64,000 nt of DNA, taken from Siphonodentalium dalli. Its lineage: Eukaryota > Mollusca > Scaphopoda > Gadilida > Siphonodentaliidae. Under the pieces are notes generated by a model that did no database searches, was not told the origin of the DNA, and saw only the letters and a list, made by a program, of their open reading frames with translations. The DNA is taken from the NCBI GenBank assembly GCA_032622095.1, contig CP136064.1, positions 150,537,819 to 150,601,818 on the forward strand, in the 5' to 3' direction. Numbering within the stretch: position 1 is the first letter of the stretch; each line of letters starts with the position of its first letter. Position numbers and translations under genes: made by a program. This document shows, piece by piece, positions 12,374 to 25,220 of this stretch.

Positions 12374-12680
12374 TTAATGATATTAACAATTGATGTTATC
12401 TTTCTTCATTGTCGATCTTGACTCAGTATCAAACCAAATCTAAATTGGCAAGGAACAAGATTCATCTGCTCTAGTATATGTCCCAACACCTACTGGATAT
12501 AAAGTATGATAGGAGAGTAATTTGAGATCTATAGTCTAACATGTCAGAAAATTCCCTGCTTCAAAAAAATATTTTCAGTTTGATCTTCAAAAACTTATCA
12601 TTCAAGTAAAATGGATCATTTTTTAAAGTGTTTTTTTTAGCAAGCAATGAACCCTCAGATACACATGCAAGGAAATTAGT

Positions 12681-13515
12681 GATGCGGACCGGACCGGACC
12701 ACCTTGGGTGATCCGGTCCACTGCCAATGCAGTCCAGTCCGGTCCGGTCCAGGCCATTCCGGTCCGGTACACATGTCTGGACCGGTCCAAACGGTCCGGT
12801 CCACCTATAATAGGCGATAGGTTAATGAATTCTCTGTTTTCTCAAAGTTTTTACTCTGTACAGTACAAACTATAAGGATATTGAGTTCAGTGCATTGCAA
12901 TGAATACATATATGTTAAAACTTACATTGTTTGCCGATTGTATGCATCATTGTCTGTCTCTGGTGGGATATACTGGGAACGATGCACGATAATAGTATTT
13001 CTAGTAATGCGAACATGCACTAATTAAATGTATTGGACAGACAAAAGCTAGGGCCAGAATGTGTTGTAAGCAATCTAGCATGGCACTCAACTGATCGTAT
13101 GCATGATTCGTATCATACTTATTTTAATTAAATTGCGTACTAATATGACTACTACATTAATATTGGAGTCTTGGATATTGTGATGGCTGATTGTATAGTC
13201 CTGACAATTACAGTTATATACCTAAGTACAACTACTATTGGATTAATGTGACTGTCTTGTCTTTCATTATAAGGAAATTGACATGTACAAAGTACATCTA
13301 TACTTTGTTTTTGTGGCATCAAACGTTTAATAGATATTAACCACTTGAATGCTAATTGATATGACGGCAAATACGCAATAATATTCGTGATAGTTTATAA
13401 TAACTGAAGTAAAATAGTGGACCGGACCGGAGAGTACCAGACCGGCAGCAAAAAGCGGTCCGGTCCAGTCCAGTGACACCCGGTCTGGACCGGACCGAGC
13501 TCCACCCCTGGACCG
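12681..13515. repeat. GGTCCGG-rich clusters flanking ~600 bp
   Basis: Dense GGACCGGACC and CCGGTCCGGTCC motifs at 12690-12803 and again at 13420-13510 contrast with the AT-rich sequence between. They may be subterminal repeats of one DNA transposon, but I could not match termini or a target duplication. Confidence 0.4.
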
Positions 13516-16005
13516 CGGACCACATGCTATCCAATGCAATAAGTTGAACATATTTCTTCTGATCTGCCTCATATTTCTTACCTAGATTTTTCTTAGCATG
13601 GTCTTCATCTGTATGGTTATTGGTATCGTTTAGTTAACCCTTTCTGCTCTTGTTTTTGAATAGAATTAATCCAAGCTGTGTTGACTTAAATATTTTTCAT
13701 CTGATCAGCACCAAATTTGGTACATATGGTCCTCACCCCAAAATACAGATCAGGTTCAAATTTGAGTTTGATCTGGTATATTTTAACAGAGTTATGGCCA
13801 TTTAAAATTCAAGTAGCTGATAATCTAATTAATGCCTGCATGCACTGTGGGCTCAGAAGAGGAGATCTTATTACACTGCCAGTGTCTTATTGGAAATGAG
13901 TTTTGTTTAGCTTGACATTAGATAAATACCATGGCTCACAGAGTCAAATCTCTTTAGACACATATCACAGTTATAGGGGTTCTCTCCTGTATGGACCAGA
14001 ACACCTGATCAAATAAATCTCTCAACACTAATAAAATTTCTCTCCTGACTCTCAGACTCTATCACACACAGTGGGCTAGCATCTCTAAAAAATTGTCAAA
14101 ACCATGATTGATGACTCTCTAGTCCATTCTGTGTTCTGTACAAAATTAAGTTAACCCCTTTGTTGAAACAGGTTCATGACATTAGAGACTGACTTATTGT
14201 ATGGGTTTCTAAATCCAATGACATGCTTTTTATAGACTTTTTGTGTTTATCAGTTCATTAGGTTGGGTAAGATTAACTTAATTCTATCCGATTTTATGAC
14301 TCAAATATTTCCATTGATTATGTTTATAGTTCTTGGCATAGTTTATGATAACACACCCCTAACCTGCACAGTGAGGGTCATTTGGTTTATTTGCTCAAAA
14401 ATATTAACATCCTCCACCAATCCTGTTGACACAATGTGATAACTAAATATTTTTCACTTGATCACTATATAAATAATTGCATCCATGTTAATGATGAAAC
14501 ATTCTTCACCTGTATAAATTTTGGTATCGATTGAATGATTTTGTTAATATATTAACCGTAACTTCAATTATATTTCCGCTGTTTAGACACATTATATCTT
14601 TCCAATGATCAGCTTAGAAGAAAATTAACCCACCCCATTCCATAGTCGTACAGTATGCTATCCAATGTAATGAATCTAATATTTTCAATCTGACCAATCT
14701 CATATCATACCTCTAGCTATCTGAAAAGTCTGCATAAAAACATTTTATATACAATCATTATCAATCATTTTATATCCAGGTCTATACATCGGGAACTATT
14801 AACTCTTTTGTACCATCTAAATGATCCCAAGAATTTTTAATATGCAGCTAACACAAAACATAATAAAAAAAATAACAATATTAAAAAAATCATAATATGT
14901 TATGCCTCACATTCCAGTGTAATAAGCAAATAAATAACTATTTTGTCTTGAACTGCTATGGTGCTTCTCTCTGACTATGGATTGAGCTTAATTAGCTTTA
15001 TCACTCTATAAGACATATCTGTGTTGAAGTGTCTTAATAGGTTGAAATGGAATGCCACATCCGTGTTCCTATTGTGTTTATGTGAGCAAGGTGCCCAATA
15101 AGTCTGATTCCACTTGTGACCTTAATAGTAAGGTGTCAATTATTGAAACTTTTGCACTCGTGAAAAGGTTGGTGTAAGGATTTATTAAAATAGCTAATCG
15201 GTATCGCCAAGGGATGGGTTAAACATATGCCGATCGTGATCGGCCTCTCGTTTTTATAATTTGAGATTTTATTCCCCAAAAAAAAATCTAAAATGCATTT
15301 TGTCATCTTCCCCGAAGGCAAAAAAAAAAGAAGGATGTAGGTGTGTATGGCAATTTTGTACCATTTTTGATTACAAAATGTCCTACTGAGATCCCACAAT
15401 GGCTGCAAATATGGTGGCTGGTTCATGGTTTGAAATTGTGAAATATATATGATCTCATGATTATTTGTCAAATGGCAACGGCCTTCGATAAACTGCTAGT
15501 CTATGGTTTAATATATAGGAATTTTCACATGAAAGCATTTTAAAGATAAACACATTACACCTATATTATTATAGGGGATAGAAAACACAAGTGCATGCAT
15601 ATGATTTCATAATTGGTGACAACTAAACATGCAGAGATGAGACAAATGATGGCTATAGCTGTAATGCACTGCACATGCACAAATGCAAAAAATTCTTATT
15701 TAATCGCTGGGCCGACATCTCCTGGGCCGACTTCTCTGGGGCCGACTTTGGGTTAACTTTGTTGTGGGGCCGACTTTGTTTTGGGCCAAATTATCCTGCA
15801 TTTCTTCTCCCTTATAATCAAATTTGTCGTTGCCTTTACTCAGCACTTTCTGTTTAGGAAATTGTACAAACACTCCTCATAAAGAGAAACTTATTGTAAA
15901 AGGCTCAACAGATTGTGTTACCAAATATTTGTTCTTTTATAAAAAAAATCTACAAACTAACTGTTTCAATCTGGAATATTGTTCAAACTATTTTTTCAAT
16001 TTCAG
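13516..16005. other. intronic sequence with dispersed repeats
   Basis: A TTAACCCTTT motif occurs at 13634. A copy of the 'accaaatttggta ... gttatggcc' mollusc-type repeat lies at about 13705-13815; a relative is at 19725-19835. A repeat carrying GCCGATCGTGATCGGC lies at 15200-15250, with a second copy at 20449-20494. Four GGGCCGAC words fall within 15710-15790. The PEX2 polypyrimidine tract and acceptor end this stretch. No other exon recognised. Confidence 0.5.
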
Positions 16006-16068
16006 AGCAACTTGTTATCGAAATTTGAACCAGAACTTGATGCAGGATTGAAATTCCTGATATGGAAA
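16006..16068 (+). CDS. PEX2: PEX2 coding exon (second recognised)
   Basis: A 63-bp exon of 21 codons between an acceptor (TTTTTTCAATTTCAG) and a consensus donor (AAA|GTAAGT). It reads SNLLSKFEPELDAG and ends FLIWK. It aligns gap-free to about residues 46-66 of human PEX2 as I remember it, sharing LL, FEPE and W, directly after the segment encoded by the 9112 exon. Phase 0 at both ends agrees with the upstream exon. The conserved FEPE core lies just before the first membrane segments. The membrane domain and the C-terminal RING (cysteines and histidine binding zinc) should follow in further exons. I could not recognise them in the remaining 48 kb, so they lie in undetected small exons or beyond the window. 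Confidence 0.88.
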
Positions 16069-16645
16069 GTAAGTCAGTGTTCATGTCCCAGATATCTGTC
16101 AAGCAGACGTCAATAGGCTGGTGCCACAGACCTCTTTGATCTTTTGTCAGAGTTAACCTATAATGTTTTAACAACGTTCGAACGTTTTTTTCCTATTGAG
16201 ACTAGGTAGCACTACAGTCGACAGTAAGAGGCGACTGTGTTGACACTATAAACTTAAGCCACAGGGGGTTTCCTGTCCAGTTTGTATATTTATATATATA
16301 ATATTTGTCGGGGGTCGTTTGTGATTGGAACCTGTGTCAAGTGTGTGTACTGACACCAAGGTTATCTCTAAATTATTGATTTTATTCTGTTATTATATTA
16401 TTTGAATTTCACTTACACAAGATAATTTGTTCTGAGAAATTATAAGGATCCCCGGCCGTGCAATGTCAGTGTAAATTCTACTGCCATTGTTTGATTTGGG
16501 TAACCCTTTTATTTCTGAATAGACTCTCCCATTCAGTTCTATTACTGTGCATTGGAATGGTCCAATCATCATTTGTAGGGATGTTCAGCTACCATGAGCA
16601 AACAACAGACAGAAATACTGAGGATTATTTTCTAAGATTGTTTAA

Positions 16646-16850
16646 CCCTTTTAGTGCCAGGGGCCGATCTCATCGGCCCTAATTTATGGTCTGTAGAGTG
16701 ACCTAAAAAAAATAAAAAATTTTTTTTTTTTTTTTTTTTTTGATATTTTTTTTTTGGGTTAGGCCAATGCATTCTCTTATATATGCGAGGGGACCTAGCA
16801 TATATAAGAGAATGCATTGGCACAGGGTATATAGGTCGATACAAAAATCG
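16646..16850 (+). mobile_element. TTAA MITE, truncated at the right
   Basis: It begins TTAA plus CCCTTTTAGTGCCAGGGGCC (TTAA at 16642-16645). A poly-A/poly-T tract and an inverted pair of the CATTCTCTTATATATGCGAG motif (16770-16820) follow. It matches the complete element at 35540-35761 in reverse orientation, but the expected far terminus is missing after GATACAAAAATCGG (about 16850). Confidence 0.65.
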
Positions 16851-16994
16851 GAATTATTCCTTCAAATAAATCAATGGGAATACAGTAATTACTCATTAGC
16901 GAGTATTCAAGTGCTTATTTATCAAAGTGCCAGATAAAAATAAAACTTTAATAAATACAGTGATTCATTCTACTAAATTTGGTTCCTATCACCT

Positions 16995-17075
16995 TAAAAA
17001 GTGGCTCAGTTGGTAAGGTCATTTGGTCATCATAAGCCATGCAGTGATGGGGAAAGCTGGGTTGATTTTCAATAA
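16995..17075 (+). repeat. possible tRNA-derived SINE fragment
   Basis: GTGGCTCAGTTGGTAAGG resembles a tRNA box A with D-loop, and GGGTTGATTTTC about 55 bp downstream is a poor box B. It is too degenerate to be a tRNA gene. A similar GTGGCTCAGAGTGG occurs at 18342. Confidence 0.3.
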
Positions 17076-20000
17076 TTGCATATTTGTATTCCACTCAAAG
17101 GGAGGGTAACCTGATTTGTGTATCTCAACAATTTTGTCATCTGTTTAGTAGGGTTAGGTGGCATATGCATGCAGTTGGCGTCATTTCCCTGTGAAATGAG
17201 CCCCTCCATGACGATTCCTTCACCATTAAAACTGACAACTTGGTGGTATGGGATATTGGTTGAAACTATGATGCACATGAGCAAACCAAACAAAACATGG
17301 ACATAATATTTTCATAGCTGTGATGACCTCCAGGTGATAGTGACAAGATCAGTAGCCTTGTTCTAACTCCTCTATTCAACTGTGTTATCTGTTGAGTGAA
17401 TATATTGAAATTTTGGTTTGATATGTGAAATCATATCTATTAATTATTCAATGATATAAGTACATGGTACGGTTAATAATGTGGCATTCTCCTCCTTATC
17501 AAAGCTTGAGTTCTCAATTATTCAGCATCACAAAATGCACGGATCAATATCTTCCGATTGAATGAGTTATTCATTGTCAACCATTAAATTATCTCGCACA
17601 GCCTCCTGGACAGTATCTTGATCTTTGGAGAGATAAGGAGACCTAGATAAAGAAGCACTTCATGCTTTCATGGAAATATTGACAGTCTAGGAATGCAAGC
17701 AGCATGATATTCAGTGGGATATGACTCCCGCTGTGTCTCTACAGCAATTGTAATCCTGGTCCATCAGGTCCAATAACAGTGATTTTCACATTTATTTGCA
17801 CCATATATACTTCAGATTATCATATTTTCAGTATAATTTTAAAATTGCAAAATTGATGTGATTGCTATTTAGTCTTGAACTCAAGTGCAGATCCTTGTTA
17901 ACCCTTTCCATACTATTAAATGGATTTTCCCACCCAGTTATAAAATATACTTTGGAATGGTCTGTTATTCATCTAGAGGGGTTTCAGAAAATAGAAGCAG
18001 ACAACGGATAATACAATTGCCGAAGGAGTCTTATTTATTTCAGAGAAATGTTCAGATAATAAATTCAACAAAACTGACATATGGTTATTTTGTTTTAACT
18101 TATTATCTGCACATTTCCTAAGGCATAACTACTTGTCTATGAGTATTTAGTATAGAAAGTGTTATAGATACTGTGCAAGAAATTTGCACAGGCAGGTACA
18201 GGTTAATTTAGCCACTCCATCTATCAAGAGTCGTAACTCTCTAATTTAGATTAAATAAATTTGAGTAAGATCTACTTATGTGAATATATTCCTCCAGAAA
18301 TGCCTTACCATTATATAGATATATAAAGAATGGGTGAAGACAGTGGCTCAGAGTGGGGTGTTCACTGCTGTACACGTGCATGAACAAATTATCAATTGTT
18401 ATCGAAATGGCCATGTTCATGATCAGAATGGCACATTGAGATGTCCCTCAATACAGATCAAGCTTGAATATCACTCCAGATTTTGGAATTTGAATCCACG
18501 ACCTCATCCACCAAAGACTACAATGATGGTATCCACAACATAAAGTATATTTATATATATCATGTGGGTCGTAGAGCCATAACTCTTAGAAGAACCCAAC
18601 TATTAAGAAGAACCCAACCAATATGCCCATGGAGATATGCATGTGATATGGGTGACAGCCACGGAATCCCCACTTATCACTGCCAAACTATCCACAGTGG
18701 TGCCAGGCTCATGTCACTATATATTATGGTCGTGGCATCATCAGAGTGCTATTCTGCATGACCTTCATGGTCTTCCTTGTCTGTGTCCTGTTTATAACAC
18801 TGGGATGGGGGATCATTATAAGGATATACATTGTAATTTTATCCTCAATAATAGATCACTGCCTGATATATTATACTGGGATGGGTGACAACAGTAGAAT
18901 CCTAGGCATGCTATCAACAATGGTATGTTTCTATACTTTGTGCATGTGGAAGTCTGAATAAATTAGTGCTGTCTGTGATCTTGCCCCATTGTTTATAGAT
19001 GACTGCGCCATATATTATTCTGGGATAGGTAGTGCTCGAGGAATTGCAGACATATATTGAATGTTTGAGTATATTGGCTAATTTGAGTGTGAACGTTGCT
19101 ACTGAATCTGTCATTTAAATCTAGTATCAAGCTGTGTCACTAGTTTAGATCACTTAGTACCGTGTTCAATTCAATGCACTTTATGTGTAAATTTAATAGG
19201 AAACCAGTTTGTAGTACTGCATAGGTCATAATGGTATAACCAGGACCTGCTTGCAAATGGTGACATCAGGTTAAATAGCCTCTGGTGGATTTCCTACTAC
19301 TATGATAAAAATGATTTAAATCTCTTTTGCTGTGTCATCTGGGGGATACGTGTGGTGTAAGGCACTATCAATATAATCCCTAGTATAGTTATTAAAGAGT
19401 TACATCTGTCCATCCATCAGTCTGTGTGTCTTGACCTGGATAGCTGAATAGCTGGTGACCTCAAAACACCAAAATAAACCTGAATGCCAATAAGCCAATA
19501 AGCTTGAACCATCTTGCAGCTTTTCACCACCGTACTGTGACAGGTAAAATCAGGCTTCATTGATCATACTTTCCCCAGAATCTGAACAGTTTTTATGTTT
19601 ACCCATTCCATAGTATGGTAAACATAGTGTCAATGTGGATTGACCACTCGTCGTTAGTCCGTCCGTCATCTGTCTGTCTGTAAACACTTTATGCATGGTG
19701 CGATAACTCAAACATTTTCTATCTGATCGGAACCATATTTGGTATATGAATTTCTCAGCACAAAAGACAGATCGATTTCGAATATGGGTTTGATCCGACT
19801 ATTTTTAACTGAGTTATGGCCCTTTAAAAAAAAATATTCACTCTTAAAAAAAATAAAACCAAAAGGGTACCCGAGTCACCACACCAAATTTTGTTTAGAT
19901 CAGTCCAAAATATTGTGTTACGTACTGGTAAATTTGTTTGGAGCGACATTAAACCCAATTCACCAATTCCATCCCATGCCTTTGGACTACTTAGCTATTG

Positions 20001-21954
20001 ATAAGGCTATATTATTTTCTGATGTCTCTTATGCCAATGTGCAGATAAAGAAAGCTATGGTATCCAATTTAAAAAAAAGTTTCAACAATACACATCACAT
20101 GCTGTTAACAGTAGACTAGAACATCACTCTACAGATGGTCTGAGGTCATTATAATTGTTATTCGTTTCATAGAGATGCCAGCCTTTAACATAAACAATGC
20201 CTGTGATTTGTTGGAATCTCTTGACCAAGTATTCCATGTCCAGGTCACCTTTTCACATTTAACTCAAGGCTGTGGTGGTGCAGCATTACAAGTCATGTTC
20301 CAGTGCATTCTCTTATATAAATGCGAGTGACCCATAAATTCCAATAATTTGTGTTATGTACCTTGTCTATAATAGTACATAACAGTATACTCTATAATTC
20401 AGCATAAAAACTCTCATTTATGATTCTGATCAGAGTAATTACTATCGCCAAAGGATGGGTTAACATCTGCCGATCGTGATCGCCCTCTCGTTGATTCTTA
20501 TTATATCAGGATTTTCAATTAATCTGCGTTGTGCATATTTGGTCACAATCGGACCCCGAAGAAAAGGTACAAATATTTGGTAGCTTGCCAAGGGTTAAAA
20601 TTATGTTCACAAATTTGATTCAATCACCAAACTTTGCAATAAATTCTTGCTAGAACCAGCTAGCACTGGATGAAACTAAAATTTAGCGAATCTCACAATT
20701 TAAGATAGTCAAAGGCTCCATACTTACAAGTAAAAAGAAATTATCCCCGATGTTTGTCATTTTACTTGTCATTTTAACTGAAACTGAGCTCTTATTATTC
20801 CAACCGACTTCTCAAAAGTTTATCCTAGATTTAATGTTGTAGCACACATATTCTGAACACTCTCATACTTTTAAAAAACAAATGGTTTGGTTTTGTCATA
20901 AAGGGGAGTAGGCATAGCCAGGTGATATATTAAAAGGCCGAGAGAATAATGAAGCATTTAACAGGGAACATTTTGTCTGAATAGTTACATAGTCAGCAAT
21001 ATTTTTTTAATTAATTGTTTTCAAGAACCCTCTTATCCAGTTCGCTCGTGGGTTTAAAAGAAAAAGAGTCCTGGGGAAAAATTGTCTTTCTGAAAGTATA
21101 CACTTTTGCATTGTAAAATTGTGCAAGCAACAAAAGATGCATTACACTTGAACACTTTACATCTTTTGTGCCTTCCACTATGTTCTTAATGTCGTGGCAA
21201 GTGCCCACTTATCGGATTTATTGAACTACCTATATAACCATTTTTATATACCACTGGATCAATTTGTTAAATTTAAATGTCAGAAAAATCAATAAATTAG
21301 TCTGTTTTAGTGTCTGGGACTGAAATATCCGAAGGATTATTCAGCTGCTATTTAACCACTATTAAATCGCAAGTGCAGAAAGTGGGCTTGACAAAAACAT
21401 GGAGAGTTTGTTCACACGATTGCGATTTCATCGCAGTTAGAGAAATAATGGGTTGTTCTTAAGCCATGGTTAGCATGTAGCTGTATCAAAACTATCATGT
21501 ACATCTGTCATATATATTATATCTTTGTCTAAAAATGTTTTATATATATTGTTTTTACTTTGAAGTTGACTTCAAATTTTTTTTTGTGATATCCAGACAT
21601 GTCTACTATATTTCATTTGCAATATGTCAAAAATGGCCTTCTGTCACTTGTCTATTTCGAGAAAATAGGGGACTGAAACATTATGCAAGCATTTATTTTG
21701 GTGCCCAATGTCTATTATTAAACATCTCCTCTTTAACTGTCATCCAATCTTGCTGACTACGCAGTGAAAGTTGTGATTCAGTAAATCTGCAATTTTTACT
21801 CTGAGCGCTCATGATCATGTGACTGCCCTACAATCTTTCCATCTACAATTTTTATCTACACACTACGATTCCGTCGCAATTGGGGGTAACCAAGGATGCG
21901 CCACGATTTTCGCAGCTGATATCAAACAGTGCTTTATAATAATTTTTACTCACG
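17076..21954. other. no gene recognised; scattered repeats
   Basis: Contains a TTAACCCTTT end at 17898, imperfectly repeated words around 18790-19040 (TATTATACTGGGATGGGTGA and relatives), a copy of the CATTCTCTTATATA motif at 20305, and the repeat copies noted under 13516. Open frames are short, not splice-bounded and lack recognisable domains. Expected PEX2 downstream exons were sought here without success. Confidence 0.4.
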
Positions 21955-22345
21955 ATCTTAATAATAATAATAATAATGGTACTTATATGTGCCTATCCCT
22001 GCAAGAGCCCTAAATCGCTTCACATTATTACCCCAACTGTTGAGTAATGCCGAGTCTTCTGTATGCAGCAATGCATTTTTATAGGCGCTTCACAAGAGCG
22101 GCTTACACATACTCAACAACCAGGTCCCTATTTCTCATCTAGTTACGATGAAGCGAGCAAAGTACAAGTGACCTAGCTGCCCAAGGATCACAACCTGGCA
22201 TGAGATTTGAAACATCGTGTGGCTATATATAGTACAATCACTGCTTAATCCAGCCAAGCCACTGTTGTGGAGACGATAGTCCACCGGCGGGTCGTTAACT
22301 CATGCCGTGCATTGACACGTACATTACAAGTCAGACACTCTAACC
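21955..22345 (-). repeat. dispersed repeat, possibly SINE-related
   Basis: It starts in an (AAT)n microsatellite, continues through TGTGCCTATCCCTGC, and ends with a segment whose reverse complement contains GTGGTTAGAGTGTCTGAC, a tRNA box-A-like word. The composition matches a repeat I have seen in mollusc sequences, but I cannot name it. Confidence 0.4.
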
Positions 22346-23116
22346 ACCCATGACAGAAATTGGATTGAATCGTGGTTGTGTGAACGTACACTCAGAGTGT
22401 GCCAAACAGTGATTTGGTATCATGGTGGGATTAGTGTTTCAGGTTTCTCACCCTCAATAAATCCTTGACAAAATTTAAACTCTTGGGAATTTCAATTCTG
22501 AAACTACAGCAGTTAGAAATTTCATTCACTCTAGGAAATTGGTTGATAGTTTTCTGATAGTTTTCACACAGTATTTAGTATAAAGTATACTGTTTTGAGA
22601 CAGAGTAAAATATGGGTTGAATAAATCTGTGGCCTCAACCCAAACAGCTTGGCAATATATTTAAATTTACTACATTTAAAATTTCTATTTCACAGAAACT
22701 AATCTGGCAGTGGAATTATAATTAGATTGATGTATTTACATAGGTTGCATAGTTTGTTTTATTACACTCTGTTTAATACTGAAAAACATGCCATTTCTCA
22801 GTCTCATTTTTTTCAAGCCATTCCACACATATGTTGACTTCTCTTTAAAAAGTCATTAAAACTCTAAAATCTATAGACCATTAATTCAAACATCTTTTTT
22901 AAAATAGTAAAGATAGATCTTCCTCAAACTTGTAAGTGATTTTCAGGCAATTGAGATTTATTAAGATAGGGCCAGCTCGTCTAATAGCGATAGAACAACA
23001 GATCTTTAATACCACTCTCCCCAACACACACAAGACTAGTTTGAACTCCTCTGCCTTTATTCGAACAAATTAGAACTAGAATGAAACACATTGCCCCTCC
23101 CCAAATATGAGTTAGA
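22346..23116. other. no gene recognised
   Basis: AT-rich, no structured feature. Confidence 0.5.
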
Positions 23117-23497
23117 TGTTGTAATCATATATGGGTTGTATAGACTACTATGAGTTAGATGTTGGAATCATATATGGGTTGTATAGATGTTGTATTCATA
23201 TATAGGTTGTATGGATGTTATAATCATGGGTTGTAGAGATGTTGTAATCATATATGGGTTGTATAGATGTTGTAATCATATATGGGTTGTATATATGTTG
23301 TAATCATATATGGGTTGTATAGCTAGATGTTGTAATCATATATGGGTTGTATATATGTAATCATATATGGGTTGTATAGATGTTGTAATCATATATGGGT
23401 TGTAGAGATGTTGTAATCATATATGGGTTGTATTGGATGTTGTAATCATATATGGGTTGTATAGATGTTGTAATCATATATGGGTTGCATAGACTAC
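23117..23497 (+). repeat. ~28-bp minisatellite
   Basis: Thirteen or so imperfect copies of a unit containing ATCATATATGGGTTGTAT plus AGATGTTGTA. Unit length varies by small indels. The array is flanked on both sides by ATAGACTACTATGA. Confidence 0.85.
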
Positions 23498-23836
23498 TAT
23501 GAAGGTTTGGCTGTGGATTGTCCTTTGTCAGTCAATACATGGATGTCCCCATAGTACTGCATACTGTACCATTGCCTTTAATGTATATTGACAACGTTAC
23601 GGCCAACGCTGTTTTATAGTACGTGCCAGACACGGATCGCACTATGACGACTCAGAAATGATGTAATGACTCCAAAAACTTCAAATTTTGCATGCTCCCC
23701 GCCAAAGGGGTCCTAAATGGAGACTGATTTCCCCTTTAATAGTCATGTTAGAGTGACCCATGTTTAGTATGTCATATAAAACAGCTTCAAGTCACAGAGA
23801 TGTAGTATGTGGACACCAGACATGTAGCAGGTTGGG

Positions 23837-24133
23837 TCATGGCAGAGAAATTCTGACAAGCCAGATGGTTTTGTACATTGCGCTCTCTTGGACTTTGTCA
23901 TTTTCACACTGATTAGGCTGGCGCGACCCGTGTCTGGCTCGGCGTGTAAAACGGGCCTTATTGCCATAGGTTTGTTGGATGCAAACACCTCTTTCGCACA
24001 GCCAGTATCTTGAAATGTAGATGAGTTTTCTTGTCACATTCGGTGAAGCACCTATCCTCCGAGCAACCTGCATTACGTGGTTGTTTGCCTTCAATAAATC
24101 TATAGCAATATTAACACTTGCTCTGTCTGCCAT
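23837..24133 (-). pseudogene. possible HTH transposase N-terminal fragment
   Basis: A 98-codon frame beginning MADRASVNIAIDLLKAN, followed by QVARRIGASPNVTRKLI. The second part has the spacing of a helix-turn-helix as in Tc1/mariner-like or similar transposase N-termini (VA-x2-GASP-x2-V). The later part of the frame lacks recognisable catalytic motifs, and a GR-rich hook is absent or frameshifted. I treat it as a decayed fragment; it could also be chance. Confidence 0.3.
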
Positions 24134-24423
24134 ATGGGGCAGGGATCCTTCTGAGATCAGATATGGGGTGTTTCAAAATCATGCCCCTAAATTCCCAGAG
24201 TAACAACGCAGTAAAAGCCAGTGACACTTAATAACAAACACCCAGTTAATCCATCAACATGCGATGCCAAACTGCAAATTTTCCATTTAAGCAACAATCA
24301 GGTTAGAAAACCAACGGGATAATTATTATATAAACTACCCCAATTTGCTACATTTACCATGTTCTCACTTTGTTCAAAATTTCAAAATGATCGGTTTTAG
24401 GTGTACAGGAAGTTTTATGTTTT
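24134..24423. other. no gene recognised
   Basis: Short AT-rich interval. Confidence 0.4.
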
Positions 24424-25220
24424 ATTATATCCCCCGCAACGAGTTGTTGGGGGTATACTGGTATCAGCTTGTCCGTCCGTCTGTCTGTCGCACCGTCTGT
24501 CGGTACGTCCGTCCGTCCGTCTGTCCGTCCATGGACACAATTTTGTCCGGAGTTTTTCTCAGTTGTTTTATGATCATTTTCTGTGAAACTTGGCACAGAC
24601 ATCAACCACCATAGGAACCTATGCACCTGTGATTATGACGTCTGTCAGACTTTTTTTGATGGAGTTATCCCCCCTTTTTCGACTTAGAATTTTTTTTGCA
24701 ACATGTATAATTTTGTCCGAGCTTTTATTCGTACATTTTTAGGAATTTTTTTTTTAAACTTGGCACAATTATTTAGTACCATGGGAACCTGTGCACCTGC
24801 GATCATGACATTTGTCCGACATTTTTTGGTGGAGTTATCCCCCTTTTTCGACTTAGAATTTGTTTCGCAACATGCATAATTTTGTCCGAGCTTTTATTCC
24901 TACATTTTTGGGTCAATTTTTTAAAACTTGGCACAGATATTTAGTACCATGGGAACCTGTGCACCTGCGTTTATGATGTCTGTCTGACATTTTTTGGTGG
25001 AGTTATCCCCCTTTTTCGACTTAGAAATTTTTTCGCAACATGCAGAATTTTGTCCAAGATTTTATTCAGTCAATAAATTTAAGATTAGGGTTAGGGGGTT
25101 TAGGGTTAGGGTTACCTGTTGACATAATTTCAGTGCCAAATATATGGTAATGGCTACTTCATTGGAATAACATTTTGAATACGGGGGGTATTACTTAGTC
25201 CCATCTGGGACAAGCCCATC
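24424..25220 (+). repeat. TATCCCCC-type repeat with ~150-bp tandem units
   Basis: It opens with TATCCCCCGCAACGAGTTG, mirrored by TTGGGGGTATACTGG, then a GTCCGTCCGTC microsatellite. About three units of ~180 bp follow, each containing TTGGCACAGAxATTTAGTACC, GGAACCTGTGCACCTGCG and GTTATCCCCCTTTTTCGACT. It closes near TACGGGGGGTATTACTTAG. Bivalve-type dispersed repeat; no protein. Confidence 0.65.
25084..25114 (+). repeat. interstitial telomere-like tract
   Basis: Four TTAGGG units, one of them extended by two G, give the animal telomere repeat within a dispersed repeat. It is too short to be a chromosome end. Confidence 0.7.

Noticed and set aside
16998-17070. tRNA gene
   Set aside because: Box B and the acceptor stem do not form.
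18334-18961. Cluster of small plus-strand frames
   Set aside because: No splice signals, no domain, and partly a tRNA-like or repeat sequence; too weak to call a gene.
20174-20335. Open frame starting ATGCCAGCCTTTAAC
   Set aside because: About 50 codons, no good donor, ends in a dispersed CATTCTCTTATATA repeat; no family recognised.
24354-24626. Frame rich in TDGRTDGRTDVPTDG
   Set aside because: Translation of a GTCCGTCC microsatellite.
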